A stretch of 64,000 nt of DNA, taken from the NCBI GenBank assembly GCA_934590325.1, contig CAKTOW010000004.1:1-64000 (forward strand), given 5' to 3'. The position numbers and the translations under genes are program-made. This DNA comes from an uncultured Oscillospiraceae bacterium. Its GTDB lineage: Bacteria; Bacillota; Clostridia; Oscillospirales; Oscillospiraceae. Shown here in pieces: positions 50,242 through 62,569 of the stretch (its first letter is position 1; every line of letters begins with the position of its first letter). Under the pieces are notes generated by a model. It ran no database searches, was not told the origin of the DNA, and was given only the letters and a program-made list of their open reading frames with translations.

Positions 50242-51990
50242 ATGACCACAAAAGACTATCAGACCCGCAGCCCCCTGCGGATATTCCTCTCCTATTTCAA
50301 GCCCCACCGCCGGCTGTTCGCGCTGGACATGACCTGCGCATTCCTCATCGCCTGCATCGACCTGGCGTTCCCGCTGGTGTCCCGCGCCGCCATGTACTCG
50401 TGGCTGCCCCAGCGGCAGTTCCGGGTGTTCTTCATCGTCATGGCCGTGGTGGTGGCGGCCTACGTGCTGCGCTCCGGGCTGTACTTCGTGGTGGCCTATT
50501 GGGGCCACACCTTCGGCATCCGCGTGGAGGCCGACATCCGCCGCGACCTGTACCACCACATCCAGGAGCTGGGCTTTGATTTCTACGACCGCAACCGCAC
50601 CGGCCAGCTGATGAGCCGCCTGACCAGCGATCTTTTCGAGCTGACGGAGCTGGCCCACCACGGCCCCGAGGATCTGTTCATCTCCACCGTGACCATCCTG
50701 GGCGCCCTGACGGTGATGTTCATCCTCCGCTGGGAGCTGGCCCTGGTGCTGCTGGTGCTGCTGCCCATCCTGCTGGCCGTGGCCCTGCGCCGCCGCAGGC
50801 AGATGAGCGCGGCCTCCCGCGCTGCCAAGCAGAAGACCGGCACTATCAACGCCGCCATCGAGTCCGGCCTGTCCGGCGTCCGCACCACCAAGGCCTTCGC
50901 CAATGAGGCAGCCCAGCAGCAGCGGTTCGACGAGGCCAACGAGGTGTTCAAGACCGCCAAGCGCGGCTTCCACAAGGAGATGGGGCGGTTCAACGCGGTG
51001 ATGGAGTTCTGCACCGGTATCCTGCCGGTGGCCGTCATCGCCGTGGGCGGCTGGCTCATCATGCGTGAGAAGATGGACTATGTGGACCTGATCACCTTCT
51101 CCCTGTACGTCACCACCTTCGTCAGCCCCATCCGCAAGCTGGCCAACTTCGCCGAGATGTTCTCCAACGGCTTCGCCGGGCTCCACCGGTTCATCGAGCT
51201 GATGTCCACCGAGCCGTCCATCCAGGACGCGCCCGACGCCGTGTCGCTGCAAAACGTGCGTGGCGACGTGGACGTGGAGGACGTGTCCTTCGCCTACGGC
51301 GAGAAGAACGAGGTGCTCCACGATGTGACGCTGCACATCCCCGCCGGGGAGACTGTGGCGCTGGTGGGCCCCTCCGGCGGCGGGAAGAGTACCCTGTGCC
51401 AGCTGCTGCCCCGGTTCTACGACGTGGACAGCGGCAGCGTGTCCGTGGACGGCCACGATGTGCGGCAGCTCACCCAGAGCTCCCTGCGCCGCGCCATCGG
51501 CATCGTGCAGCAGGACGTGTTCCTCTTTGCCGACACCATACGCGAGAACATCCGCTACGGCCGTCCCGACGCCACCGATGCCGAGGTGGAGCAGGCGGCG
51601 CGGCAGGCGGAGATATACGACGATATATGTGCCATGCCCGACGGGTTCGACACCTATGTGGGCGAGCGCGGCGCGCTGCTGTCCGGCGGACAGAAGCAGC
51701 GGGTGGCCATTGCCCGCGTGTTCCTTAAGTCGCCGCCCATCCTGATACTGGACGAGGCCACCTCCGCCCTGGACAGCGTGACGGAGACGCGGATACAGGG
51801 CGCCTTCGACCGGCTGGCCCAGGGCCGCACCACACTGATCATCGCCCACCGGCTGTCCACTATCCGCGCGGCGCACCGAATACTGGTGATACAGGACGGG
51901 GCCATCGCCGAGCAGGGCACCCATCAGGAGCTGCTGGAGAAGAACGGCGTGTATGCCACGCTGTACCATACACAGAATTTGGGGGAGTGA
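50242..51990 (+). CDS. ABC exporter, fused permease and ATPase
   Basis: A 582-residue type IV ABC half-transporter that should work as a dimer (MsbA/BmrA-like). Six membrane helices occupy ~20-320 with the FDRNRTGQLMSRLTSD coupling segment. The nucleotide-binding domain has Walker A GPSGGGKST, signature LLSGGQKQR, Walker B ILILDEATSALD and the switch H in IIAHRLST. It exports lipids, drugs or peptides; nothing nearby names the substrate. The ylmH gene starts 2 bp after it. Confidence 0.93.
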   Translation: MTTKDYQTRSPLRIFLSYFKPHRRLFALDMTCAFLIACIDLAFPLVSRAAMYSWLPQRQFRVFFIVMAVVVAAYVLRSGLYFVVAYWGHTFGIRVEADIRRDLYHHIQELGFDFYDRNRTGQLMSRLTSDLFELTELAHHGPEDLFISTVTILGALTVMFILRWELALVLLVLLPILLAVALRRRRQMSAASRAAKQKTGTINAAIESGLSGVRTTKAFANEAAQQQRFDEANEVFKTAKRGFHKEMGRFNAVMEFCTGILPVAVIAVGGWLIMREKMDYVDLITFSLYVTTFVSPIRKLANFAEMFSNGFAGLHRFIELMSTEPSIQDAPDAVSLQNVRGDVDVEDVSFAYGEKNEVLHDVTLHIPAGETVALVGPSGGGKSTLCQLLPRFYDVDSGSVSVDGHDVRQLTQSSLRRAIGIVQQDVFLFADTIRENIRYGRPDATDAEVEQAARQAEIYDDICAMPDGFDTYVGERGALLSGGQKQRVAIARVFLKSPPILILDEATSALDSVTETRIQGAFDRLAQGRTTLIIAHRLSTIRAAHRILVIQDGAIAEQGTHQELLEKNGVYATLYHTQNLGE

Positions 51991-51992
51991 CC

Positions 51993-52778
51993 ATGGACAG
52001 ACGGGAATTGCTGGACAGGACCGCCCGGACAGAGGAGGAACGCCTCCTCCTGAGCCGGGTGTGGGACAAGCGGGAGCAGTGCCGCCTGCGGAACATCCCC
52101 ACCGCCACCGGATTTCTCTCACCCCAGGAGCAGGCGTCGGCCCAGAGCCTTCTCAACGCCCTGGGCGCCCGGGAAGGCTATGTGTTCTGGGGCGGCTATC
52201 CCTCTGCCGAGCGCAGGCGGCTGCTGTTCCTGCCGGACTGGCAGGAGGGCCCGGATGGCATGGAGACTGCCGCCCTGCTGGCGTCGTACCGCAGCGGCAA
52301 TGACCTGACCCACCGGGATTTTTTGGGCAGTCTCATGGCTCTGGGATTGACCAGAGAAAAAATAGGCGATATACTGGTGCTGCACGGCGGCTGCCAGGTG
52401 CTCATCGACCCGGCGGCACAGGAATTCCTGCTGCAGAGCTGGGAGTCCGCCGGCCGGGAGAAGCTCACCGTCACGGCGCTGCCCCTCGGGGAGCTGACGG
52501 TGCCCCAGGCGGCGGTGAAGGAGATACGGGACACGGTGTCGTCCCTGCGGCTGGACAATGTGCTTGCGGCGGGGTTCTCCGTCAGCCGGGGCAAGGCGGC
52601 GGAGGCCGTGGAGCGCGGCGCGGTGCAGATGGACTACGTCACCTGCCAGAAGCCCGACAAGACCGTGGCGGCGGGGTGTACCATCACCTGCCGCGGCATG
52701 GGAAAATGCGTGCTGGACAGCGTGGGCAGCCCTACGAAGAAGGGCCGGCTGCCGGTGTTCATACGGCGATTCATATAA
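51993..52778 (+). CDS. YlmH-like S4-domain RNA-binding protein
   Basis: A 261-residue protein. The N-terminal half has FLSPQEQASAQSLL and a conserved GYPSAERRRLLFLP; the C-terminus has an S4 RNA-binding domain (~175-245) with LRLDNVLAAGFSVSRGKA. YlmH-family proteins act on stalled ribosomal complexes in B. subtilis, where the gene lies in the ylm cluster near divIVA; here that context is missing. GGGGGAG precedes the ATG. Confidence 0.9.
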   Translation: MDRRELLDRTARTEEERLLLSRVWDKREQCRLRNIPTATGFLSPQEQASAQSLLNALGAREGYVFWGGYPSAERRRLLFLPDWQEGPDGMETAALLASYRSGNDLTHRDFLGSLMALGLTREKIGDILVLHGGCQVLIDPAAQEFLLQSWESAGREKLTVTALPLGELTVPQAAVKEIRDTVSSLRLDNVLAAGFSVSRGKAAEAVERGAVQMDYVTCQKPDKTVAAGCTITCRGMGKCVLDSVGSPTKKGRLPVFIRRFI

Positions 52779-52791
52779 GGGAGCGATAGAC

Positions 52792-53007
52792 ATGGATGAA
52801 AAGAAGATAGCCCGCATCAACGAGTTGGCCCACAAGGCCAAGGCCGAGGGGCTCACCGACGAGGAACTGAAGGAGCGGGACGCGCTGCGCCAGGAGTACC
52901 TGAACGCCGTCATGCGCAACGCCCGGGATGTGCTGGACAATACCTACATCGTGGACGAGAAGGGCAACAAGCGCCCGCTGCGTAAAAAGGGAGAAGGGGA
53001 AGCATGA
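52792..53007 (+). CDS. DUF896 (YnzC-like) small protein
   Basis: A 71-residue helical protein with the DUF896 core IARINELAHKAKAEGLTDEE and LRQEYLNAVMRN. YnzC of B. subtilis is in this family; function is not clear, though an SOS link has been described for the ynzC locus. AAGGGAGC precedes the ATG. Its end overlaps the next gene by 4 nt. Confidence 0.9.
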   Translation: MDEKKIARINELAHKAKAEGLTDEELKERDALRQEYLNAVMRNARDVLDNTYIVDEKGNKRPLRKKGEGEA

Positions 53008-54242
53008 GCTACGAATACGACGAGAACAACGGCCTGCAGCCGCGGCCGCCGAAGAAGAACAACAATAACGACCTGGGTTCGTGGATATTCATCGCGGTGA
53101 TGTTTGCCGTGGCCTGGCCCGTGGGCCTTATCCTGCTGCTGAGCAAGCTCAGCGAGGGCGGCGGCAAGCGGATGCGCGACCAGGCCCGTGACGCCTGGAG
53201 CCGCACGGCGGCGGGCAGCGCCGCGCAGGGCCGCACGGCGGCCGCATCCAAGGCCGCCAAGCCCGACGCGGCCAAGAAGGCCGTGCGCCAGGTGACAAAG
53301 ACCCCGGACTACTCCGACAAGGGTGCCCGGACCATGAAGATCATCGGTGCGGTGCTGGGCGTTCTGGGCTGTATCGCACTGCTGGGCGTGGTGCGGGATG
53401 ACCTGTCCTACGCCTACCACTACAACGAGTGGTGGTATTTTGCCCGTCAGCTGTTCTATCCCGTCGGCCTGGCTGCCGGCGGCGTGTCCCTGCTGCTGGG
53501 CAGCGGCGCTATGAAGCGCCGCCAGCGGCGCTTTGCCACCTATCTCCGTACCGTCGGGCAGAAGCAGGCCGTGCCTCTGGACTATCTGGCCCGGGCCGCC
53601 GACGTGTCCCGCCGCCGGGTGGAGAAGGACGTGAACCTGATGCTGGATAAGGGCCTCTGGGGCGACGAGGCCTATATCGACCTGGGCAGCGGCATGCTGT
53701 TCCGGTCCCAGGCCGCCGCCACGGCGTACTTTGACGCCGCCCGCCGCGCCAAGGCGGAGCAGGAGCCTCCCGCGCAGAACACCGCCGCGCCGGAGGGCTA
53801 CGCCGCCATCCTGGCGCAGATCCGCGAGCTGAACGACCGCATCGCCGACGAGACGCTCAGCGCCAAGCTGGACCGCCTGGAGCAGGTGTCCGGCCGCATC
53901 TTCAAGGTCATCGAGGAGGATGAGGACAAGCGCGCCGCGGCGGGCACGTTCCTGAACTACTACCTGCCCACCACTCTGAAGCTGCTGGAGAACTACGCCG
54001 GCTTTGAGGAGGCGGGTGTCAGCGGCGAGAACCTGACCCAGGCCAAGGCCAAGATAGAAAAGACCATGGACAGCATCGTAGCGGGCTTCGAGCACCAGCT
54101 GGACGAGCTGTACCGCACCGATGCCATGGACATCGACAGCGACATCCGCGTGATGGAGACCATGCTGCGCCGCGACACGGCCAGCGTGGCGGACGATTTC
54201 GGCCTGAACGGCGGCGTCGCCGTGCAGCAGGAGGAAGAATGA
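53004..54242 (+). CDS. XpaC-like protein (5-bromo-4-chloroindolyl phosphate hydrolysis family)
   Basis: A 412-residue protein with an N-terminal membrane segment (~28-48), an Ala/Lys-rich cytoplasmic stretch, two closely spaced membrane segments (~112-170), a helix-turn-helix-like segment LDYLARAADVSRRRVEKDVNLML and a C-terminal coiled-coil half (~270-400) containing FLNYYLPTTLKLLENY, the XpaC signature. In many genomes XpaC is followed by a TelA-like toxic-anion-resistance gene; here it is not. Role unknown. Confidence 0.82.
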   Translation: MSYEYDENNGLQPRPPKKNNNNDLGSWIFIAVMFAVAWPVGLILLLSKLSEGGGKRMRDQARDAWSRTAAGSAAQGRTAAASKAAKPDAAKKAVRQVTKTPDYSDKGARTMKIIGAVLGVLGCIALLGVVRDDLSYAYHYNEWWYFARQLFYPVGLAAGGVSLLLGSGAMKRRQRRFATYLRTVGQKQAVPLDYLARAADVSRRRVEKDVNLMLDKGLWGDEAYIDLGSGMLFRSQAAATAYFDAARRAKAEQEPPAQNTAAPEGYAAILAQIRELNDRIADETLSAKLDRLEQVSGRIFKVIEEDEDKRAAAGTFLNYYLPTTLKLLENYAGFEEAGVSGENLTQAKAKIEKTMDSIVAGFEHQLDELYRTDAMDIDSDIRVMETMLRRDTASVADDFGLNGGVAVQQEEE

Positions 54243-54249
54243 GCGACAA

Positions 54250-54281
54250 GGGAGATACGGCCGCGGCCGTGTCTCCCTTTT
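54250..54281 (+). terminator. Terminator after the XpaC-like gene
   Basis: GGGAGATACGGCC and GGCCGTGTCTCCC arms, slightly imperfect, followed by TTTT. Confidence 0.8.
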
Positions 54282-54314
54282 GCGTATATTTCGCCAAAAG
54301 GACAGGAACCTTTG

Positions 54315-54343
54315 TTGACGGCGGAGACAAAAAGAGGTACAAT
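54315..54343 (+). promoter_or_regulatory. Sigma-A promoter of the glycogen operon
   Basis: TTGACG (54315-54320), a 17-bp spacer and TACAAT (54338-54343), 100 bp before glgB. Confidence 0.8.
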
Positions 54344-54442
54344 ATTCGGGAACGATACCGGAGAGCGGGACGACCTGTTTCGCTCCCCTTGTCACGGCGG
54401 ATATGTTACCCTGAAAAGAGCGAGTAAAGGAGAGCAGAGACC

Positions 54443-57521
<3,079 letters not shown>

Positions 57522-57525
<4 letters not shown>

Positions 57526-58634
57526 ACGGTATGCACGGGATCATCTTCTCCTACGAGAAGGAAAACGGCCTGCGTGAGCTGATAGAGAACCGCGTCCACG
57601 GTTCCATCCCCTTCGGCGGCGACTACCGCATCATCGACTTCATCCTCTCCAGCATGGTCAACGCCGGAATCACCGATGTGGGCGTCATCATGCACGGCAA
57701 GTGCCAGTCCCTGCTGGACCATCTGGGCAGCGGCAAGAGCTGGGACCTCAGCCGCAACTTCGGCGGCCTGACGCTGCTGCCCGCCTTCGCCTACACGGAG
57801 CAGCGCCACGGCGATGGGCAGTTCCGTGGCCGTGTGGAGGCGCTGTACAGCGTCCTCAACTACCTGAAGGGCATCCGTCAGGACTATGTGGTGCTGTCCG
57901 ACAGTGATACCGTCATCAACGCGCCCCTGGAGGACGTGCTGCGCCGTCATGTGGACACCGGAGCGGACATCACCGCCGTGTGTACAGCCGTCCCCGGCGA
58001 CGGGGAGGACACCTATTTCCGCCTGGACGGCGACGGCTGCATCACCGACACCGCCTATGGCCTCCACACCCCGGAGGGCTACCGCTGCCTGAACATCTTC
58101 GTCCTGCGGACGGAGCTGCTGGTGCAGCTGGTGACGGAGTGCGTCAGCCGCAACGGCTACAGCCTGCGCCGCAATATCCTGCAGGAGATGGGCGCGCGGC
58201 TGAAGCTGCAGGGCTACGTCTACGACGGCTACGCCGCCCACATCAGCACCCTGCAGAGCTACTATGACCGCAGCATGGAGCTGCTGGACAGCACCGTGCG
58301 CAGCGCCCTGTTCTGCCCCCAGCGCCCCGTGTACGGTAAGGAGAACGACTCCCCCTCCAGCTACATCGACCCGGAGGGCGGCTGCGTCAACTCCCTGGTG
58401 GCCGACGGCTGCGACATCCAGGGCAGCGTGAAAAACTGCGTTCTTTTCCGCAATGTGCGCATTGAAAAGGGTGCCAGCGTGGAAAACTGTATTCTGTTCA
58501 AGGATACGGTGGTCCGCCGCGGCGCTATCCTGCGGGGCGTTATCACCGACAAATACGTGACCATCAGCGAGAATGTGACCCTCATGGGGCACGAACGCTA
58601 TCCCATCGTCATCGCCAAGGGCGCCACGGTGTGA
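57522..58634 (+). CDS. glgD: GlgD, regulatory subunit of ADP-glucose pyrophosphorylase
   Basis: A 370-residue GlgC paralogue. The N-terminus lacks the LAGGxGxRL catalytic loop (here a [13 protein letters not shown] stretch) but keeps [21 protein letters not shown] and the C-terminal beta-helix. In Firmicutes such as Geobacillus and Ruminococcus GlgD joins GlgC in a mixed tetramer and raises activity. The 4-nt overlap with glgC ensures joint synthesis. Confidence 0.93.
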
Positions 58635-58653
58635 TACGGGAAAGGAGACAGGT

Positions 58654-60081
58654 ATGAGGCTTCTCTATGTGACCAGCGAGGCGTATCCCTTCTGCAAGAC
58701 CGGCGGTCTGGCCGATGTGGCCGGCAGCCTGCCCCCGGCGCTGGCGCGCGGCGGCATGGAGACCGCGGTCATCCTCCCCCTGTACGATAAGATCAGGGAC
58801 GACTGGCGGCAGAAGATGACCTTCCGCCGGTATATCTACGTGGACCTGGGCTGGCGGCACGAGTACTGCGGCCTGTTCTCTCTGGAGTATCGCGGCGTGA
58901 CGTGGTACTTCGTGGACAACGAGAAATACTTCCGCCGCGGTCGCCTGTACGGCGAGTTCGACGACGGCGAGCGGTTCGCCTTCTTCTCCAAGGCGGTCGT
59001 CGACCTGCTGCCCAGTCTGGACTGGATGCCCGACATCCTCCACTGCAACGACTGGCAGACGGCACTGGTGCCCATCTACCTGAAGGATGTGGCCACCCGC
59101 TGGCCGGAGGTGCGGGGCATCCGCACGGTGTTCACCATCCACAACATCGAGTACCAGGGCCGCTACGGCAGCGACACCGTGGACCAGCTCTTCGGCCTGG
59201 ACCGGGGCTGGTACGACGACGGCACCCTGCAGATGGACGGCGACGTGAACCTGATGAAGGGCGCCATGCTCATGGCCGACGCCGTCACCACCGTCAGCCC
59301 CACCTACGCCGCCCAGCTCCACGACCCGGCCTATGCCGAGGGACTGGACAGCATCATCAACGCCGTCGGATGGAAGATGCACGGCGTGGTCAACGGCATC
59401 GACACTCAGGACTACGACCCCGCCCGCGACCCGGCGCTGCCGGAGCGTTACGACTCCGACCACATGGCCGGCAAGGCCGCCTGCAAGGACGCCCTCCAGG
59501 CGGCGCTGGGCCTGCACCGGGAGGCCGACACCCCGCTGATCGCCATGGTGACGCGCCTGGTGGGCCACAAGGGCCTGGACCTGGTGCAGCAGGCCATGGA
59601 CGGCATCATGGCCACCGGCTGCCAGTTCGTGGTGCTGGGCACCGGCGACGGCGGCTATGAGGACTTCTTCCGCTGGAAGGCCGGGCAGTACCCTGGCCGC
59701 CTGTCGGCGCAGATACTGTACGCCGAGGACTTGTCCCGCCGCATCTATGCCGCCGCCGACCTGTTCCTGATGCCCTCCCGCAGCGAACCCTGCGGCCTCA
59801 GCCAGATGATAGCCATGCGCTACGGCGCGGTGCCCATCGTCCGTGCCACCGGCGGCCTGGCCGACACGGTGCGGTCCTGCCAGGTGGGGCAGGAGGACGG
59901 CACCGGCTACCTCTTCGGCGACTACGACGCCGGAGCCATGCTGTCCGTCGTCGGACAGGCCACCGGCCTGTACCGCGGCGACCGTGAGGGCTTCAACGCC
60001 GTGCGCCGCCGCGGCATGACTGCCGACTTCGGCTGGGAGCGCAGCGCCGCGGCATACCGCCACATTTACGAGAACCTTTGA
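58654..60081 (+). CDS. glgA: Glycogen synthase (GT5)
   Basis: A 475-residue ADP-glucose-dependent starch/glycogen synthase. The N-terminal KTGGLADVAGSLP motif, HCNDWQTAL, the internal TVSPTYA and the C-terminal SRSEPCGLSQMIAMRYG with ATGGLADTV are diagnostic. AAAGGAG precedes the ATG, 19 bp after glgD. Confidence 0.96.
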   Translation: MRLLYVTSEAYPFCKTGGLADVAGSLPPALARGGMETAVILPLYDKIRDDWRQKMTFRRYIYVDLGWRHEYCGLFSLEYRGVTWYFVDNEKYFRRGRLYGEFDDGERFAFFSKAVVDLLPSLDWMPDILHCNDWQTALVPIYLKDVATRWPEVRGIRTVFTIHNIEYQGRYGSDTVDQLFGLDRGWYDDGTLQMDGDVNLMKGAMLMADAVTTVSPTYAAQLHDPAYAEGLDSIINAVGWKMHGVVNGIDTQDYDPARDPALPERYDSDHMAGKAACKDALQAALGLHREADTPLIAMVTRLVGHKGLDLVQQAMDGIMATGCQFVVLGTGDGGYEDFFRWKAGQYPGRLSAQILYAEDLSRRIYAAADLFLMPSRSEPCGLSQMIAMRYGAVPIVRATGGLADTVRSCQVGQEDGTGYLFGDYDAGAMLSVVGQATGLYRGDREGFNAVRRRGMTADFGWERSAAAYRHIYENL

Positions 60082-60102
60082 CCATAGGAGGAAACACCCT
60101 AT

Positions 60103-62520
60103 ATGACGTATAACAAGGAAACCTTAAAGGAAGCCATCGTCCAGAAGCTGCGGCTGAACTACGGCTGCACCGAGAAGCAGGCCACGGACGGTGAGATGAT
60201 GAAGGCCTGCGCCATGGTGCTCCGCGACATCATGGCCGAGCGCGGCGTCCAGACCCGCGAGGAGACCGCCCACGAGGAAAAGCGCAAGGTCCACTACCTG
60301 TCGCTGGAGTTCCTCATGGGGCGCAGCCTTATGAAGAACGCCTTCAACCTCGAGCTGCTGGACGAGCTCACCGCCGCCATCGGCGAGCTGGGCTTCAAGG
60401 CCGCGGACATCTTCGACATGGAGCCGGACGCCGGCCTCGGCAACGGTGGCCTGGGCCGCCTGGCCGCCTGCTATCTGGACAGCATGACCACCCTTGAGAT
60501 CCCCGCCGCGGGCTATTCTATATGCTACGAGCTGGGCATCTTCAAGCAGAAGATCGTGGAGGGCCAGCAGGTGGAGCTGCCCGACGACTGGATGCAGCTG
60601 GGCGACGCCTGGCTGCTGCCCAAGCTGCAGGAGGCTGAGGAGGTCCACTTCGGCGGCAAGGTCCGCACCCGCTGGGACAACAACCACCTGATGGTGGTAC
60701 ACGAGGACTACACACGCGTGCTGGCCATCCCCTGCGACATGGAGATCGCCGGCTACGACACCGACCACGTGAACACCCTGCGCCTGTGGCAGGCCCGCAG
60801 CCCCAAGCCCATCGACATGAAGCTGTTCAGCGAGGGGCAGTACCTCCACGCCGCCGAGGAGCGCGCCATGGCGGACGCCATCAGCCAGGTGCTCTACCCC
60901 GAGGACAACCACTACGAGGGCAAGTCCCTGCGCCTGAAGCAGCAGTACTTCTTCGTGTCTGCCACCATCCAGTCCATCACCCGCAAGCATATCCAGCAGT
61001 ATGGCACGCTGAAAAACTTCCACGAGAAGAACGTCATCCAGATCAACGACACCCACCCCACCCTGGTGATCCCTGAGCTGATGCGCATCCTCATCGACGA
61101 TGCCGGCATGGGCTGGGACGAGGCGTGGCACATCACCACCCACTGCGTGGCCTACACCAACCATACGGTGCTGTCCGAGGCACTGGAGATATGGCCGCAG
61201 CAGCTGTTCGAGACCCTGCTGCCCCGCGTGTGGCAGATACTGCAGGAGATCTCCCGCCGCTGGCAGCAGCACGTGGAGGAGTTCTACCACGACCCGGCCA
61301 AGACCGCCAAGCTGGCCATCATCTGGGACGGCGGCGTGCGCATGGCGAACCTGTGCATCGCCGGCAGCATGGCCGTCAACGGCGTCAGCGCCCTGCACTC
61401 CGAGATACTGCGCAAGGACCTCTTCAAGGACGCCTGCCAGATGGAGCCGGACAAGTTCAAGAACGTCACCAACGGCATCGACCACCGCCGCTGGGTGCCC
61501 CAGATCAACCCCGGGCTGGACAGCCTGATCCGCGACCTGATCGGCGACGGCTACCTCACCCACCCCCAGGAGCTGAAAAAGCTGGAGCAGTACGCCGGTG
61601 ACAAGGAGGTACTGCAGCGGCTGGAGGACGTCAAGAAGCAGAACAAGCTGACCTTCGCCGCCTTTGCCAAGCGCCACCAGGGTGTGGTGCTGAACACCGA
61701 CGCCATTTTCGACGTGCAGGTGAAGCGCCTTCACGAGTACAAGCGCCAGCTGCTGAACGCCCTGCAGATCATCTACCTGTACCAGCGCCTGCAGGACGAC
61801 CCGAACCTGGACATCCCGCCCCAGACCTTCCTCTTCGGCGCCAAGGCCGCCCCCGGCTACGCCGTGGCCAAGCGCATCATCCACCTCATCAACTCCCTGG
61901 CCGACCAGGTCAACAGCGACCCGCTGTGCAAGGACCGTCTGCAGGTGGTGTTCCTGGAGAACTACCGTGTCTCCCTGGCGGAGGTGCTGATGCCCGCCAG
62001 CGAGGTCAGCCAGCAGATATCCACCGCCGGCAAGGAGGCCAGCGGCACCGGCAACATGAAGTTCATGATGAACGGCGCGCTGACCGTCGGTACCCTGGAC
62101 GGCGCCAACGTGGAGATGCACCAGCTGCTGGGCGACGACAATATGTTCCTCTTCGGCCTGAAAGCCGACGAGGTGGAGCATCTGCGCCACACCTATGACC
62201 CCAACCTGCTCTACCAGCGGGATCCCGTGCTGCGCCGTGTGCTGGATACCCTCAAGACCGGCTTCCGCGACGGCGTTACCTACGAGGACCTGTTCCAGCG
62301 CCTGGTCACCGGCGCGGACGGTCAGGCGGATCAGTATATGGTGCTGGCGGACTTCGCCGCCTACTGCGAGGCCGAGTCCCGCATGCGCCACACCTACACC
62401 GACCGGGAGACCTGGAACCGCATGAGCCTTACCAACATCGCCCGCAGCGGCATCTTCGCCGCCGACCGTGCCATCGCCCAGTATGCCGACACCATCTGGC
62501 ACGTGCCCTACAAGAAGTAA
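60103..62520 (+). CDS. glgP: Glycogen phosphorylase (GT35)
   Basis: An 805-residue PLP enzyme that releases glucose 1-phosphate from glycogen. GNGGLGRLAACYLDS near the N-terminus, the VKRLHEYKRQLLN phosphate-site segment and the PLP-binding region EASGTGNMKFMMNGALT are intact. AGGAGG precedes the ATG, 21 bp after glgA. Having synthesis and breakdown in one operon suggests control at the enzyme level. Confidence 0.97.
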   Translation: MTYNKETLKEAIVQKLRLNYGCTEKQATDGEMMKACAMVLRDIMAERGVQTREETAHEEKRKVHYLSLEFLMGRSLMKNAFNLELLDELTAAIGELGFKAADIFDMEPDAGLGNGGLGRLAACYLDSMTTLEIPAAGYSICYELGIFKQKIVEGQQVELPDDWMQLGDAWLLPKLQEAEEVHFGGKVRTRWDNNHLMVVHEDYTRVLAIPCDMEIAGYDTDHVNTLRLWQARSPKPIDMKLFSEGQYLHAAEERAMADAISQVLYPEDNHYEGKSLRLKQQYFFVSATIQSITRKHIQQYGTLKNFHEKNVIQINDTHPTLVIPELMRILIDDAGMGWDEAWHITTHCVAYTNHTVLSEALEIWPQQLFETLLPRVWQILQEISRRWQQHVEEFYHDPAKTAKLAIIWDGGVRMANLCIAGSMAVNGVSALHSEILRKDLFKDACQMEPDKFKNVTNGIDHRRWVPQINPGLDSLIRDLIGDGYLTHPQELKKLEQYAGDKEVLQRLEDVKKQNKLTFAAFAKRHQGVVLNTDAIFDVQVKRLHEYKRQLLNALQIIYLYQRLQDDPNLDIPPQTFLFGAKAAPGYAVAKRIIHLINSLADQVNSDPLCKDRLQVVFLENYRVSLAEVLMPASEVSQQISTAGKEASGTGNMKFMMNGALTVGTLDGANVEMHQLLGDDNMFLFGLKADEVEHLRHTYDPNLLYQRDPVLRRVLDTLKTGFRDGVTYEDLFQRLVTGADGQADQYMVLADFAAYCEAESRMRHTYTDRETWNRMSLTNIARSGIFAADRAIAQYADTIWHVPYKK

Positions 62521-62525
62521 ACACG

Positions 62526-62565
62526 AAAAAATATCCCCCGACCATTGGTCGGGGGATATTTTTTG
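62526..62565. terminator. Bidirectional terminator of the glycogen operon
   Basis: AAAAAATATCCCCCGACC and complement around ATT, with A/T tracts on both sides; shared with the convergent isomerase gene. Confidence 0.93.
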
Positions 62566-62569
62566 CTTC